A stretch of 64,000 bases of DNA. Source: Tubulanus polymorphus. Taxonomy: Eukaryota; Nemertea; Palaeonemertea; Tubulaniformes; Tubulanidae. The position numbers and the translations under genes were made by a program. The notes beneath the pieces are model-generated. The model saw only the letters and a list, made by a program, of their open reading frames with translations. It did not search any database and had not been told where the DNA came from. Where the stretch lies: the NCBI RefSeq assembly GCF_964204645.1, contig NC_134028.1, forward strand, positions 11,203,001 to 11,267,000, in the 5' to 3' direction. Below, piece after piece: positions 32,690 through 45,781 of this stretch (within the stretch, counting starts at the first letter, position 1; each line of letters starts with the position of its first letter).

Positions 32690-33480
32690 GCATAACAAGA
32701 GGCCCAAAGGCCTTGTACCTTCATGACGTAGTAGAAGAAGAATGATTCAGTATTCAAAGTTTTACAGAATGATTTACATTGTAACGATGTAACAAGTTTT
32801 AAAATAGTTAAGAGGTATAGGCTATGTGGCGATAATGTTCATTTTCTGTTAATATATCCTTACATGAAAAGACAAGCCCATTTAAGCTGCCCCAAAGATC
32901 ACACTACACGAAAAAATGCATCAAGAATTGGTGTAGGCATCGTGCTGAAAAGAAATCCAAGATGGATGGCAACCCTGGTGGCCATACTTGAACTCAATTT
33001 TCAATAAGGGGTAGACATTTCACCTACTAAAATTCTTACACCTAGTATCTTAAAAATGTATCAAGAATTGCAGGCTGTTTAGTGCTAGAAATTCAAGATG
33101 GCTGACCTGGTGGCCATATTTGAAGACCGATGACCTCCATATACAAAAGGCATGACCCTGACAGCTTGACCCTGATCCTCACACAAAATTTTGTGGAAAT
33201 CCACCAAGAATTGCGGGCTGCATCATGGAAACAAGAAATTCAAGATGGCCACCCCAATGGCAGCCATATTTGATCACCAATGACGATAGGGGTGGACATC
33301 TCGCCAGACCCAATCTTCATGCTAATTTTCAAAAAGATTCATCGCAAATTACAGGCAAATTACTGTGTCGAATTCAATTCAATTGCAGAGGTCCTTGCTT
33401 AGGCCTATGTAATGGGAGTCAATTAAGATTCGACTTTTTGAAAACCAGCACAGATGCCTATTCAAATCACATGTAATTAA
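32690..33480. repeat. Dispersed repeat copy starting acaagaggcccaaaggcc
   Basis: Starts with a small palindrome-like aggcccaaaggcct and contains tandem-like blocks gcatcaagaattg / tatcaagaattgcaggctg / ccaccaagaattgcgggctg, each followed by caagatgg and ggccatatttga. A related start (aacaagaggtccatggacct) occurs at 55862. It is a decayed non-coding interspersed repeat of unknown class. Confidence 0.55.
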
Positions 33481-35379
33481 AAAATTCAGTGCTTCTCAGT
33501 TTGATGTCCCTGTTTTCATCGCGTACGTGGTTAAAATTATTGTTTACATCGAACGTCTTCAACAGCTGATACGACCGCACCCGCGTCTGTCAATCATCTT
33601 AATTGATTCATATACTAAAATGCTCACTATGAAAAACTATGCAGTGGATCAATCCGGAATTTTTCAGTAGATTGTCAGACACTAGGTACCTTTCTTTAAA
33701 GGTTTATTTGTTGTATGTCATTAACAATCAGTTATACAGTACGTTATTCATAACTTTGTAGCGGCGCGCCGGCAGCGAACGCTCAAGCAAGGTCAGTCAC
33801 GTAGGCCAATGATAACACGAAACAGACCACGGATTTGCCGGTTAAGAGAGATAATTCCACACTGTAATTCCACTATTCAACGATCGACACACAGCTCAAA
33901 CATGGCGCTGCCATTCAATACGCTAGTCACGATGTATCTCTACACACATCAAAATCACACTTGAAAAGTGTTGACTTATGAGAAACGATCGAAATCTAGC
34001 AAGCATTGGGAAAATAGCAGCACTATAGTTGAAAAAAGTTGATAAACCACCTCCGACTGTCTAATCATTTAAAAGCTTTGCTTTCACATGGAACTATTTC
34101 CGCCTTATCACAGGTGCACTCTGCCGCCGTGATTCGCCCATTCAACGATAAAGACTTTCCCATGGTCTTACTATCGGCATTTTCTAATAATTAAGGGAAA
34201 TATTTTTAAAAAGCAAAATTTCACACTCTGCATTAATAAGATTAAAGTATTCATTCGTTTGACAAATCTTCCTCTGAACTCCCACCAACAAGTTAAAAGT
34301 GGCGACACGAAAATGACGTCATCGACTCACTACCATCTTATAACCTTCATGACTATGTCATGAAGGTAAAAAACACCATACTGGTGGACTAACATTGTGT
34401 AGCATATAGTTGAAATTGAACGCATGAATTGATGCGGCTTTTTCACTACGATCAAGCCTTTGTGCGGGTAATGTCTCGTTGACCTCTACGTCATACTTGC
34501 ACTACGATATGATGTTAAGGTAAGTGATTAGACGATTACGTAACAGAGTAGCAACTACGAGAGATCGTAGACTGTGGCCTCTGTTCGGCGTACAAGTTTC
34601 GCTCTGACGTGGCAGTGGCCAAGTGTTGTGTTCAGTACTTCGTTATGATGGTCTCATTCGTAACTGTCACTGAGTTTCTTCGATCGAACCTGTTTCTAAA
34701 CCGACCACATAAAAAGATTCTTTCTAGTTTTCCACTGCCACATCATCTTTTGACATCAAACACAAACAAGAAACGAAATTCTTAATATGGACTTTCATAT
34801 ATTTACATGAGAGTACATATGTTTAATCAGCATCAAAATTAAACATTGGAACTCTAGATTACAGATTATAAGCAGTACAAATGAAAAATAGTGAGAACTA
34901 TTGGATTGAATTCAAATGATGGGAGAAGACTGACTTTTTACAGATAATAAGATCGAAAATAAGGATGGAAAATATCAAGAAAAAATGTCTTCTTTCGAAT
35001 TATGAATGGAAGCGCATAGGCCTACTGATCTTCGGCATGAAGTTTTTGGCAGAATTTCAGAGAATCCGTGCTCCAAGTAATCAACAAGAAAATTAACTTT
35101 AATAAATTATTTGACGCCTGCTAAAAAATGTAGAATTTCTGGGATAAGCTAATGTGGAATTGCAAATTTGAAATCGAAGTTTTAAGAAATTTGGGGAATT
35201 ATTTATGAGATTTGGCGATTGGGTAGATAATACAGTCTTCGACTGGTCTAATTAAAAAAAAATTGTGACCGACTTCGATTCACTTTTGCTCTAAGCTGGT
35301 CTGCAACTTCATTGCCTCCATATGGTTGAAGAAAGAGCTCTTCTGATGTCTGCTTCATCATGACTTCGAGCATATCATG

Positions 35380-35622
35380 TAGCCAGCCGACCCGGTCCCG
35401 GGGCCCGGTTTGGCTGTCACTCGATATCCTAGACTTGAGTCTGGGTTGAAGTAGACATCGTCATTTAAATAACTTATTCATGTTATTCTGTATGAATTAC
35501 CCATGTGTCTTGTAGTTTGTATTTTCTTATTCTAAAATTTGTAACTTTATTGAATTTGGGAATTTCATCCCGGAATTTCAATGTAATAAGGATCAATAAA
35601 GTATTGAATTGAATTGTCACCT
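35380..35622 (+). repeat. 3' tail of a non-LTR retrotransposon
   Basis: Ends in ggatcaataaagtattgaattgaattg: a poly(A)-signal-like aataaa followed by short attga repeats, the tail form of CR1/L2/RTE-like LINEs. No coding part remains. Confidence 0.45.
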
Positions 35623-36545
35623 TATACACATGCCATCAGTGGACGCGGAGCCGTATATGACAGCTATGCTATTATAGATTGCTAATCTCATGAAACCTGC
35701 ATACCCCTAATATCGAACATATTTTCTAAAACATTTGAATATTGAAATTATTTGTTTACACATTTTTATATAGACCGCTTGTAGCCGCCGATGAAATTCA
35801 CGCCGTCCTACTCAGATCGTAGGTAGCTTCGTCATTCCACTAGCATCCCCATGTCAGGGTCTGACTTTTATATCAGACTTCCAAATCGTGTATACATCCG
35901 CCATTTAACCGAATAATCAGATTTACTTATCATTTCTATTTATGCCTGCCGCTCCTGATATAATCATACATCCTTTACTATTACAATACGTCTTATCATG
36001 ATATTCAATGCAATATAACATTTCGACGTTCAAATAGAGGTCATTATATAATCACAGGGAGCCATTCTACATCTTTATCAATAATATTTTGCCAAATAGC
36101 TTGTATGTGTACACATAAACCTGTGACGTTTTGCACATCGATTTACGGTTGTCGTTTGTAAAATGACGCTGAATGGTTAACATTGTTTAGGTTTCATAAT
36201 GGTAACGTTTTATAAGGCGTCAAAAAAAGCCTAAGATGTCGCCCATGATTGAATCCAGAAGTTTTCATGAAAACCTGTCTATTGTTACGATCTCCATCAC
36301 ACACAACTGCATGACGATTCATCATGAATATACATAGTAACCAGTTTTCCCCACTGACCAAATAGACACTCTCCACTTTCATGGTGTGACGATTTCTATT
36401 CACTGTGTAGGCGGCCTACTAAGTTTGTTAGACAATTTATTTTTGTAAATTGAAAAATTTCCAAGTTCCTTATTTTACGGCCCTTCTATACAATTCACTG
36501 CTTTTCACAGCCAGCCACGACAAACCCTGGCAGTTGAATCATTTG

Positions 36546-37351
36546 CAGTTTCCAGGAAAACTTTAACTAGGCCACATACGAGGTGCGCTTTTCATATACA
36601 TGCACAGATCAATACGGTACACCACATAGCAGCGAGTCTGTAATGAGCACGTGTGTGAAGCCGTAAAAGGGCATATGTTCTTCCGAAACGAAATGTAGTT
36701 CAACAAATAAACAACTAAATTCATAAATAAGCACCAGATTCCGATGAAATTCAATCGGGTTAGAGCTTTTTTTACTGCATTGAATGTTTAAAAAGTTCCA
36801 AAGAAACTAAGCCTCATTTGGAAGTTATCTTTAACAACAGATGAAAGTTTCATATGTGATAACAAAATGGACTTCATTAAAGCGAAAGTCTATAAAAAAT
36901 CACGGTGAATGATGGGTGTTCTATAGACTGGTTGCCTGTGTGTAACCAGTCTAGGATGTTCTAATGTATATTTTTGTCGGATTCTTTCAGTAAATAGTGT
37001 GACTTGCAAAAATGGCGGTGTCAGCTATGAGTGTAGGCAGTAAATAGACAATATTCGGATATCATTGTCCTATAACACCCTCCAAAATAGGGGGAGTTTT
37101 TACATTTTTTGCTAATTCCGCCCCCGATTACTAAATTAGTACAAAATTCAATGTTTTGAGAAAATAGTATCTTTATTTTTATTTTTCCTGCCACCACAAT
37201 CATTTCAAGCCCATCAAATGTGTAATCCAACTTATCATAAAAAAATGGCCTAAATATTTTTTGTTTTGTTTATGTGTATGGTAGTGAGTTATAACTGTGG
37301 TCATGCCTCACTGGCAATATTGTGTAGGCCTATACATATACATATCGTAGG

Positions 37352-37442
<91 letters not shown>

Positions 37443-37730
37443 TATATATATATCATATATACATGTGAGAACAATGTTTTCATTAATAGCCGGGTGTCGG
37501 GTCCCGCACCCGTCTGTCAGTCCTTTTAGACCCGGTTGATTTTTTCACCCCAACATCGTTCCCAAATGGCTTTTGTCGGCTATCAGCATGATGTATTTTC
37601 TGGTCAGAAGTATTTGTGAATATATGCTTCACACACGACACATGACTCCTGCCGATTGGTTTGACTCTACTCACTATTGCAAGCTATGAGAAAAACGCGT
37701 GTGGTCTAGTTAAAGTTTTCCAAGAAATTG
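36546..37730. mobile_element. Candidate 1.2-kb element with ~35-bp inverted ends
   Basis: 36546-36580 (cagtttccaggaaaacttta...) and the reverse complement of 37696-37730 match at most positions, through aaaactttaactag and ccaca. The interior is non-coding and includes a (TA)n tract. A related end sequence occurs at 25630. Target duplications were not recognised. Confidence 0.4.
37353..37440. repeat. (TA)n microsatellite
   Basis: Pure tatata tract of nearly 90 bases, followed by short catatata variants. Tyr-Ile open frames on both strands are artefacts. Confidence 0.95.
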
Positions 37731-38701
37731 GGAATGTTCCAATAAGCTGTCAGCAAAGCTGGAAGTGCCACGCATGTTGGCTGTTGCTACGTTAAACGGG
37801 CCTTGCAATCATTGAATTATTAAAAGGGAAATTCGAGGCCTTGAATTCCGCAACGGTCTTCAAAATCGATTTAGGGGCTTCAATTTAAAAAATGTTGCAA
37901 ATCTATAGATTTATGATTGTTTTTGTTATAATTGAAATCTTGGCAACAGTGTGATTATGTTTAATGCGAGATATATAAACTCTAAATTGTATTGATTTCT
38001 TTTCACTGTTGTACAGAAGGTGTCTATTTGCAATCATTGGGGAAAACCCACTACCAAAAATATCCATGATAAATCATCGTGCAGTTCTGTGTGATATCGC
38101 GGAGATCGTGTCCATGGACGAATTTTCATACAAATTTCTAGGTTCAAGGGGACACATGTTAGGCTTTTCTAATCACTTGGAGGACGGATCCCCTTTGAAT
38201 TTATCATATCTAACTTTAAAACAAACTTTTTCCTGGTATTTCCGTCTTGACTTATGATCTATTTATGATCATTTGAAATAAGAAAGATTTATTCTCATTG
38301 GAATTCAATCCAATCCAGTTTTCATTCTATATTTTTCTGCAGTCCATCAAAGATTTTACATGGAAAATACTCGAAGGAAGCTATGATCCCTTCCATTTTG
38401 GTAACTCCATGATCTCAGAAATCAATAAATTCAATGTTAGATTTTAAATCTTATTTTCTCCTTCAACCTTTCAGTTATGCTGGTAAAATCAGTAGGCCTA
38501 CACCAACCAATTCAAAGAGCCTTAGTGTAGGAATTTGATCACTGGTATTTTGAATGGAATCAGACGATTTGGCTTCTAAAATTGATACGACTTACGTGAA
38601 AAAACAAGTACGAGTTATAAGCATGATTTCATAAGGTTTAATGAAGAAGAAAAGCGGGACCAAAGTAATTATACGAGATATGTGATGATACGACTACTAC
38701 G

Positions 38702-39091
38702 ATGACGACTTATGCGGGGTTAACTGTAGTACAAAAAATGCTCAAGCAGTCCCTCCATTCCGGAACAACTGGTGCTGTTCTTCAAAACGATGTTATAGAA
38801 AAGAAAGTTAATTCAATGGCCTTTGATGCTATTTATAATGTATCTCGCGGAAGTGTTAGGCCCTGGAAGCATACAATCATGGGACTAGGCTTATCATCAA
38901 TAACTGGATCCATATTGATGGCCGAGATTCTAAATCGTGATAGTCATTCTATCAATTACAGTGAAATTAAAGGGATTGAAACCGAGTTTGCTTATTCAGT
39001 GGCATCAGATTATCACATTACACCCGATGGCCTATTCCTGGATCCCAATTTAACCACAGCCTCTGTCTGGGACAATTATGAAAATTTTTGA
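38702..39091 (+). CDS. Fragment of a transposon-associated protein of unknown function
   Basis: 129 codons with an ATG start: MTTYAGLTVVQKMLKQ near the N-terminus, then RPWKHTIMGLGLSSITGS, NYSEIKGIETEFAYSV and the end TTASVWDNYENF. I recall this pattern (a helical block, then a DNYD/DNYE-like acidic box) from multi-copy invertebrate hypothetical proteins that behave like transposon genes, but I cannot name the superfamily. The acidic end resembles the first block of a nuclease-type catalytic site, after which the frame stops, so it is probably a truncated relic. It is isolated within the PRPSAP intron, on the strand opposite to that gene. Confidence 0.45.
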   Translation: MTTYAGLTVVQKMLKQSLHSGTTGAVLQNDVIEKKVNSMAFDAIYNVSRGSVRPWKHTIMGLGLSSITGSILMAEILNRDSHSINYSEIKGIETEFAYSVASDYHITPDGLFLDPNLTTASVWDNYENF

Positions 39092-40554
39092 AATTAAAAG
39101 CGTTTTCCGAGCACTTCGAGCGATCTTGCGCCCATGAACGATCACCATATTTTGAAAGTAATGTCCATTTCCAATGCGGCACATCCACATTTCACTAATA
39201 ATCAGCATCTCAAGCAGTAGAGGTCGAACCCCTAAATAAGTGAACATTGTGCACCGCGCACCGCACTCCCCGAATGACTGTATTGAGTATAGACACTCTC
39301 GACGATGTTTTCTCACCATATGTACTACTACTAGTGGCTATAAATAGACGTAGCCTACACGTACAAATGAGGTCACGTCACACAGGTGCACGGCTATCGC
39401 CGAAAGATTGATAATTGTAACAGAAGGAAATTATACACTTGTTAAACGTCAGTAATAGAATCTAACTGTAAAACGAAATAAATGCGCTTTTACGGCCGCC
39501 GGTACCAACAAACTTTCGAATAAACCCTACCCCCATCACATTTTCTCATCGTTTTTAGGCTTATCAGAAAAATGACCTTGGACTTGAAAACTTTCTTCCT
39601 TGATAATACATGCAAGACCTGAGACGACATCGTTCATGAGTTTGGGAGTTCATTTGGGTATCCACAATACTATCAAAAAGTTTGAATTCGAATATGTAAA
39701 AATGTGGCGTAAAAATAAATTGTAGTTTGAGGATGTAAAAACCATTTTCATCGTGAATTGACTACAAAAATGCAGAATGTTCCTCGTCAGCCATGTATTG
39801 CTAATGGTTTTAAGATAATAATTCGGCTTACATGTGTAATATATAGTTCAATAAGTGAGGGTTTGTTTGGTTTTGCCATTGAAACGCCTTAGAAGGAGTA
39901 AGATGGACTCACCCTCCTCACTTGCTGCAATACGGATCCGCCTGAGTTACTGCGGGAGGCAGAATGGAGCTACCCTTCTCACTTGAAAATACCACCCTTA
40001 ACCACAATCACTGCCCCATTCAATGTCGTCTCAGCTTGAGACTCAGATCATCTTCCATAGAACATAGTGTTTATGTTGCGGTATTGCTATGGAAGCCTAC
40101 TGCTGATATCTTCAGTTTAAATCAATTCAAATCAATGAATATTCATCACTAAATAATCGAAATGTCACCAATGGGCTTCCATTCAAATGTGATAAAATCA
40201 AACGAAAAATGTTCCATTGCAAATGCGGTGGACAGAATCGAAGATGATATGCTATGGGATAAAGATGACGATATTCCTGTTAGTGAAATACATACTACGG
40301 TGAGTGAAATATCTGCTGAAGTATATACAGATCTGTATGATGATAGAGTTTGCAACAACGAATGGCGGTGGAGCCAATTCAGACCAACCAGAAGACTATG
40401 TGACAAATGTAATGTCCGATTGGATTAAAACCACTGAATTAACTAGTGACTCTGACTGTATTCGAAAAGTCCGATGCTTGTGCCAATTGCAAACTTCTGT
40501 ATAATAATTATGTAGTTGCATTTAAATATTGAATTTGATATACCTGTTAGTAAC

Positions 40555-40975
40555 TTAAGCCCTTTGAGCGCCACATAGTCGCATGATTGCAACTTTACCC
40601 ACTTAGTGCCACTGTCATATTTTGTCGCCACAGTCACATTTTGTCGACATGGGTAAAGTCACCCTAAATACCACTCAATGGTTGCCGGTGGTAGTTACAA
40701 CACCTTAACCAGCTCCTCATGTGGAAAACTTAATTTTTCAATTTCATGGTGTAATTTGATGACAAACATATCAAATCATGGCGCAGAATTATAAAAGTTG
40801 GATAATGTTTTACGGATCCTAAATGATAGTGATAGTGAAAACACCAGTGAGTAGGAATCCCATTATAGTGAAAGTGAAGATGAGGGCAGCAGTTTTTTTT
40901 ACAATTCGGACTATGATGACGATGTTGCAGGTGCACGTGCACGTGCGTCACAAACGGCCATGTTTTAGTGGCTAT
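40555..40975 (+). mobile_element. Possible piggyBac-type remnant
   Basis: TTAA (40555-40558) followed by gccctttgagcgcc is the usual form of piggyBac ends. About 240 bases later lies an acidic DSDSEN / YSESEDEG coding relic with a stop in it, similar in composition to piggyBac transposase N-termini. Subterminal inverted words (cactgtcatattttgtcg and its near-complement) lie at 40605-40650. The right end was not found. Confidence 0.35.
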
Positions 40976-42782
40976 GCTGCAACCATGATTTAGATGATAC
41001 TCAACGTTTGTATAAATGAATTACACAAACATTGAATAACGGTATCCAATATGGCTGACTCAAGAGTCAGAACAAGCTTCGGCGAAAAGGAAAGTTATCT
41101 TTGTCAGGTGGAAAATCAAAGGTTCAATAAGCTTATAGGCCTAGAATATGTTTAGGCAGAGATGTAATGTAGTTAAGGTAGTCGAGTGATGGAAGAGTGT
41201 ACCATAGCCATGAAAATTGTCAAATACATTGATGATCGAATGGACTACCCACCCAAATTGAAATGAAATTGAGTGGATGAGCTTAGGGATGATCCAATTC
41301 ATTGGTGGCTGCACAAGCCGGTTTAGAATAGTAACTAATCCTATTTATCTTATAGAACCTATACAAGACTATGGGGTCGTTCTTGATCCATCACAAAATT
41401 ATATGTGACAAGCCGTAGATGACTGCACATAAATTCCAACCGTTCTATAAACCAGTTCACCGTGTAATATCCCAAATTTACCAACAATGTGCTCAGAGCA
41501 TTCCAGAGACGAAGGGTTAGACCGATCGGCGTTCGTTTTATGGCAAAACGTGTTCCGTGTTACACAGCGAGTATGTTGAGCAGTGCTGTAGCAAGGCACT
41601 ACAGCATCTTGAACTAATGAGCAATGTTCATTTTTTTATAACGAAATTCAGGCACTTATAACCTTCAGAATCATATCAATCATATAGTACATATCTGTGC
41701 TAATTTACAGAATTGTCGGCAGACATTAATAATTGAGTCATTTTTTACAATTAATAGACTTCTCTGTTTCATCAACTCGCTACTATTACTATACATACAT
41801 ACCACCAATAAATCCAGCAAACTCTGTATATACTACGTGAATTATAGGCGGTTACAGTACGTATAAAAGCATGTGTGTGATGTATAAAAGCATGTGTGTG
41901 ATGATGGGCCTTACTGAGCGAGGCTCTACAAAGACCTTGTATTTTAGGTTGACAAATTTCCCTCTGCTATTTGGTGAGAAAATGCTGTAGATCTGTGCTG
42001 CCAACCTAATCATTTTCAAATTCAGGACTCCTTCAACTATTTTTCATATTAACAGCAGTTCAAGGAGTAAGATCCATCTTTATGCGATCAAATAGAATTA
42101 ACATAAACAAATACGACTTAAGTAGGAAAACTTTTTTTTATCCCACAATAACGATCAGTTTTGAAATGCTTTTTATATGAAAAACCTTTAAGAAAATTAA
42201 ATTCAGGCTAACCTAAATACTGTTTGTATTCTAAATTAAAGAAAGTAAAACTATGAACTAATGACATGTGTTTAATTTTACTTGTTCCTACGTGTTTCAT
42301 CGCTAAGCACTGTTTCTTTGGCTTTGCATCGCAAATGTCTCAGTAACTGACACTGCTCACTGCTATGAACAGTGCAAAAATTTATCTCAGTTGGCAGTTC
42401 TAAGCCCTGTTGTGGCCACCATGTTGTAACGTTCTCATTCACTCACTTGCCATAGTCATGGGAGCATATCAAGCCAGCAGGTGGCCCAGCCAGAGTCACT
42501 TGACACTTCCATTATCTTAATCGACGATCAACTTGTGATATTTTTAACATAGATTTCTTTGATTGAAATGTGAATAAGAAATGAAAATTTGAGGCTTGTT
42601 TATGGAAAGCATAAAATGACAAGAAAAATCGTAAAATCAGAACATAGGTATTCTAAAATCCAATTTTTCAAGCACAATTCGGAACATCGTATTTTCCTAT
42701 ATTAAAGCGTAATAATTACGCCTACATCAGGACACTTTGCAGCACTAGTCTAGTAGATGAAAATGAAGTAAATCCTGGTTAC

Positions 42783-42898
42783 CTGCTCTTGGATATATTG
42801 CAGTAAGAATGGAGACGCTCTTAGATTGTCAACTGGCATGTCAAAGAAACCTTGGATTTCTTTACTATGAAGGTCCATAGTAATGAGATGATCTAACC
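42783..42898 (-). CDS. PRPSAP: PRPSAP host gene, internal exon
   Basis: Bounded by acceptor tatcacag and donor gtaacc; 116 bases, joining in phase to the exons on both sides (a split Gly codon upstream, a whole codon boundary downstream). It encodes [19 protein letters not shown] and [16 protein letters not shown]. This is the PRPP-synthetase-fold region whose ITMDLH segment is shared with true synthetases, while [13 protein letters not shown] is characteristic of the associated proteins. Confidence 0.92.
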
Positions 42899-43227
42899 CT
42901 GTGATAAAACATAACATAATGAATGAATACAATCTGAATAGAATAATAAATTACCCATGGGCAAAGGGGTTTACCTGGAAAAAACTGGTGCTTATTTGCC
43001 AAATGCCAAAAACATACATTGGTCTATGCCCAAAATTAGGCGCAAAGCCCCTAAAGGGGGTTTGGAGGTTTTAAACGGTACGTGTTAGCAGGTCTTTAAG
43101 GCATTGACAAGACAAATCTAATCCAAAACTTCATTGGTATCGCCATACTTGGTAGTTTGGATACTGAATTGAATAGCCTACTCGGTTATATTCGTAACAC
43201 CGAAAAAATTATAAGCAAACGTATGTA

Positions 43228-44190
43228 ACCTAGTCAAATGAAATGCTCGCCATTTTGTTTTGGGTTCCAAATTGGGTTTTCCCAATGGGCTTTCCCAATT
43301 ACATCAGAAGATCCCTGAATTTCCCGTATATCCAACAAACAGCCAATCACATTCAATGTAGCTCAGGTAACAAGGTCAACTCAGATAAATAGAAGCGAGA
43401 AAATTTAGGGGTTTATAAAGTGAGGGCCTGTAGGTCAAAAAGTACATCGAGATGAGTTGCACAAAAAACGGCAACACTTCCAGGATGGATTGGACTTTTA
43501 TATATTTCAATTCCAAGTATGCAAGTTCTCATACGTGAAAACGTGCCATTACATAGTGCTAAAAAGCAGGGTTTTTACGTGTTTTTCAAGAATAAGTCCC
43601 CTAAGAATAACTAGATCACTATGAAATTTTAGTGGGCTCGAGAACTCATTAAGCCAAACCATGACACCAAAAATCAACGATATTGGTTCAATAGCCAATG
43701 TTTGTGCCTTGTTGACACATCGGTACTCTATTCATTTTCAATGAAAACTGCACCAGACCGTTTGCATAGGCAAACCTATGGTTCGCCAAAAACTTTCATT
43801 TGAAACAATTCATTCATACGCACTAGAGCTAGCAGGCTATACACAGTTGTAGTGTGAATTACACTCCTTATCTAGTATAATTGTGTATATATACTGTAGT
43901 GTACAGCGCATCTGAATATAGAAGGCAATCAAAACAAACTATTCAATAAAACAATACACATGACGGATACATATAAATGTGAAATATATTTTATAATCTA
44001 TATTCCCATAAGCTGAAAGGGCCAGAAATTGCTTGTATCTAGTCAAATGAAATGCTCACCATTTGGATATTCGATTAAGGCTTTCCCATAATTTTGATAC
44101 TATGGTTTTCCCACACGTCAGAAGCTCCCAAAGCTCCTGCATATCCCAGAACCAGCCTATCACATTTGCCTTTAGAGACGATGCCCCCAA
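43228..44190. repeat. Two related ~150-bp repeat copies (43228-43380, 44036-44185)
   Basis: Both copies read tagtcaaatgaaatgctc(g/a)ccatttg, then gggctttccc / aaggctttccc, tcagaag(a/c)tccc, and a tatcc(a/c)a...accagc(c)aatcaca-type end. The space between is non-coding. Their class is unknown. Confidence 0.5.
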
Positions 44191-44219
44191 TAAGGTCATT
44201 GCAAAGATAAAAACCCACT

Positions 44220-45240
44220 ATTTACAAATTAAAAGAAATCGAAAAACGAGAATTTATTTATTGAAACAATCTAAAATACAAGAACACGACATTTCGATCT
44301 CACACTAGAGATCATCGTCAGGTGTGAGATATTGACTAAAAACAGGGGTATATATACAGAGGAGAACAGGTTAATTGAGTAAATTGGTGAGTGAGTAACT
44401 AATTAGTGTTTGGCAAGGCATGAAGCAATATACTTAGATAGAAGGGAATTGTGAGGAGAAAAGCCATTATTTAAATTGGTACTAATATCTGAGTGACGAG
44501 TCATTAGGGCTGACTCAACTATGTGGCGTTTAGTGTAATTGCTGGAAGTATAGATAATTTCGGCTTTATCAAAATTAAAACGATGAGCAGTGTTCCAAAC
44601 GTGATTGGCTACACCACTAGCTGTTTTTTTATTTATTATATCCTTTTTGTGTTCCAAATTCGAGTTTTTAAATCACGACCAGTTTCTCCAAAGTACATTT
44701 TATCACAGCCAAAACAAGGAATTTTGTACACTCCGCAGTCCAAAGGTTTAGATTGATTGTTTTTTACCAAAGTCTTGCTAATTTTGTTTTCATACGTGAA
44801 AATGATTTGTTTATCCAATAAAGGGAGAGAGTGACGAAACTTTTCCAAAACAGGTACATACGGAACAAGAATTAATTCTGAAATGTGTTTTTCATTTTCT
44901 GGAAGTTAAGAATTAAAGAAAGTACGTTTAGCCTTAGAAATAGCGATTTTCAAAATGTAATCAGGGTAAGCCAATTTTTTAAGAGAGTTGGTTATATGGT
45001 CAAATTCAGCCGAAAGGAAGGTTTCATCGCATATCCGAAGTGCACGGAGAAAGAGGCCTAGAGCGCGACCAATTTTGATTGATTTAGCAGTAAATAATGA
45101 AAAGAAATGGAGATACGCCTCAGCGTTGATCGGTTTATGGTAGACTGAAACTAGAAAGAAACTTTTTAATAGGACGACGAGAGAGAATAGAAATTAAAAG
45201 TGGAACTCGGGGTGAAGACGAGTTAGGTTGGTTGCTAAGG
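44220..45240 (-). pseudogene. Penelope-like element 3' part: RT thumb and GIY-YIG endonuclease
   Basis: Read on the minus strand. An RT-thumb segment at about 45150-44890 (VYHKPINAEAYLHFFSLF, then IGRALGLFLRALRICDE) is followed after a stop by a GIY-YIG-type nuclease at 44848-44640 (CGVYKIPC, MYFGETGRDLKTRI) and its C-terminal part at 44657-44403 (TASGVANHVWNTAH, LMTRHSDISTNLNNG). In relatives the GIY-YIG domain nicks the target for reverse transcription. Frames are broken at least three times. The YIG signature is YFG here. The Ty3 element is inserted a few bases beyond its 5' limit. Confidence 0.75.
44284..44332 (-). ncRNA. Hammerhead-ribozyme-like motif in the Penelope 3' region
   Basis: The minus strand reads cacctgacgatgatctc, then a short stem closing on gagatc, then gaaatgtcg. 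The layout CTGAnGA - stem - GAAA is that of minimal type-I hammerheads known from Penelope-like elements, but the first box has CTGACGA instead of CTGATGA, so self-cleavage is doubtful. Confidence 0.35.
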
Positions 45241-45260
45241 CTTACACACTGTAGTGCTTT

Positions 45261-45642
45261 TGTAACCGGCTGGTTGTTGTATCGGCAGGCTGGCTGGGGA
45301 ACTAGCATTTACACCAGCGGTACAGGATTCCATCCATCAGGAACAACAAGGCAGTTAAACCTTATATGTACAATCTTTATTGCATCCCGGAATGAGAATG
45401 ATTATCATAGCTTTACATAGTCTTTATATACAAAATCATGAGTATAATGTGAGAACTAGGTGTCAGACAAGTTGTAGACATCAGGACGCACAAATAAACA
45501 CCTAGTGACATGTTTGAGAGACATTAATTAATTATCGATGAGCACTGACTATAGCTAATTATCGTGAAAACATGTTGAGTAATGTCACATGTTGATTACG
45601 ACCTTAAAGCACATATTGACACTATAGTCATAAGTTATATTA

Positions 45643-45676
<34 letters not shown>

Positions 45677-45767
45677 ATGTAGTAGAGCTATGAAATGTTA
45701 TGAACTGCTCGATATGACATTGTAGATCTATATGATTATGAAATATGCAAATTATATCAGGGTGACA
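45261..45767 (-). repeat. Ty3 element 3' LTR
   Basis: 507 bases with tgt...aca ends. It differs from the other LTR by about two substitutions and by the length of a (TTA)n tract. Confidence 0.93.
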
Positions 45768-45781
45768 GATGCCCCTTGTCC
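45768..45781 (-). promoter_or_regulatory. Ty3 polypurine tract
   Basis: Minus-strand ggacaaggggcatc lies directly before the 3' LTR, in the position of the plus-strand primer. It is a short, imperfect purine run. Confidence 0.5.

Noticed and set aside
36925-36952. Short hairpin agactggtt...aaccagtct
   Set aside because: A nine-base stem alone is too common to interpret.
37266-37529. Tyr-Ile repeat frames on both strands
   Set aside because: Translation of the (TA)n tract.
41840-41905. 22-bp tandem duplication gtataaaagcatgtgtgtgatg
   Set aside because: Only two copies; local slippage without further structure.
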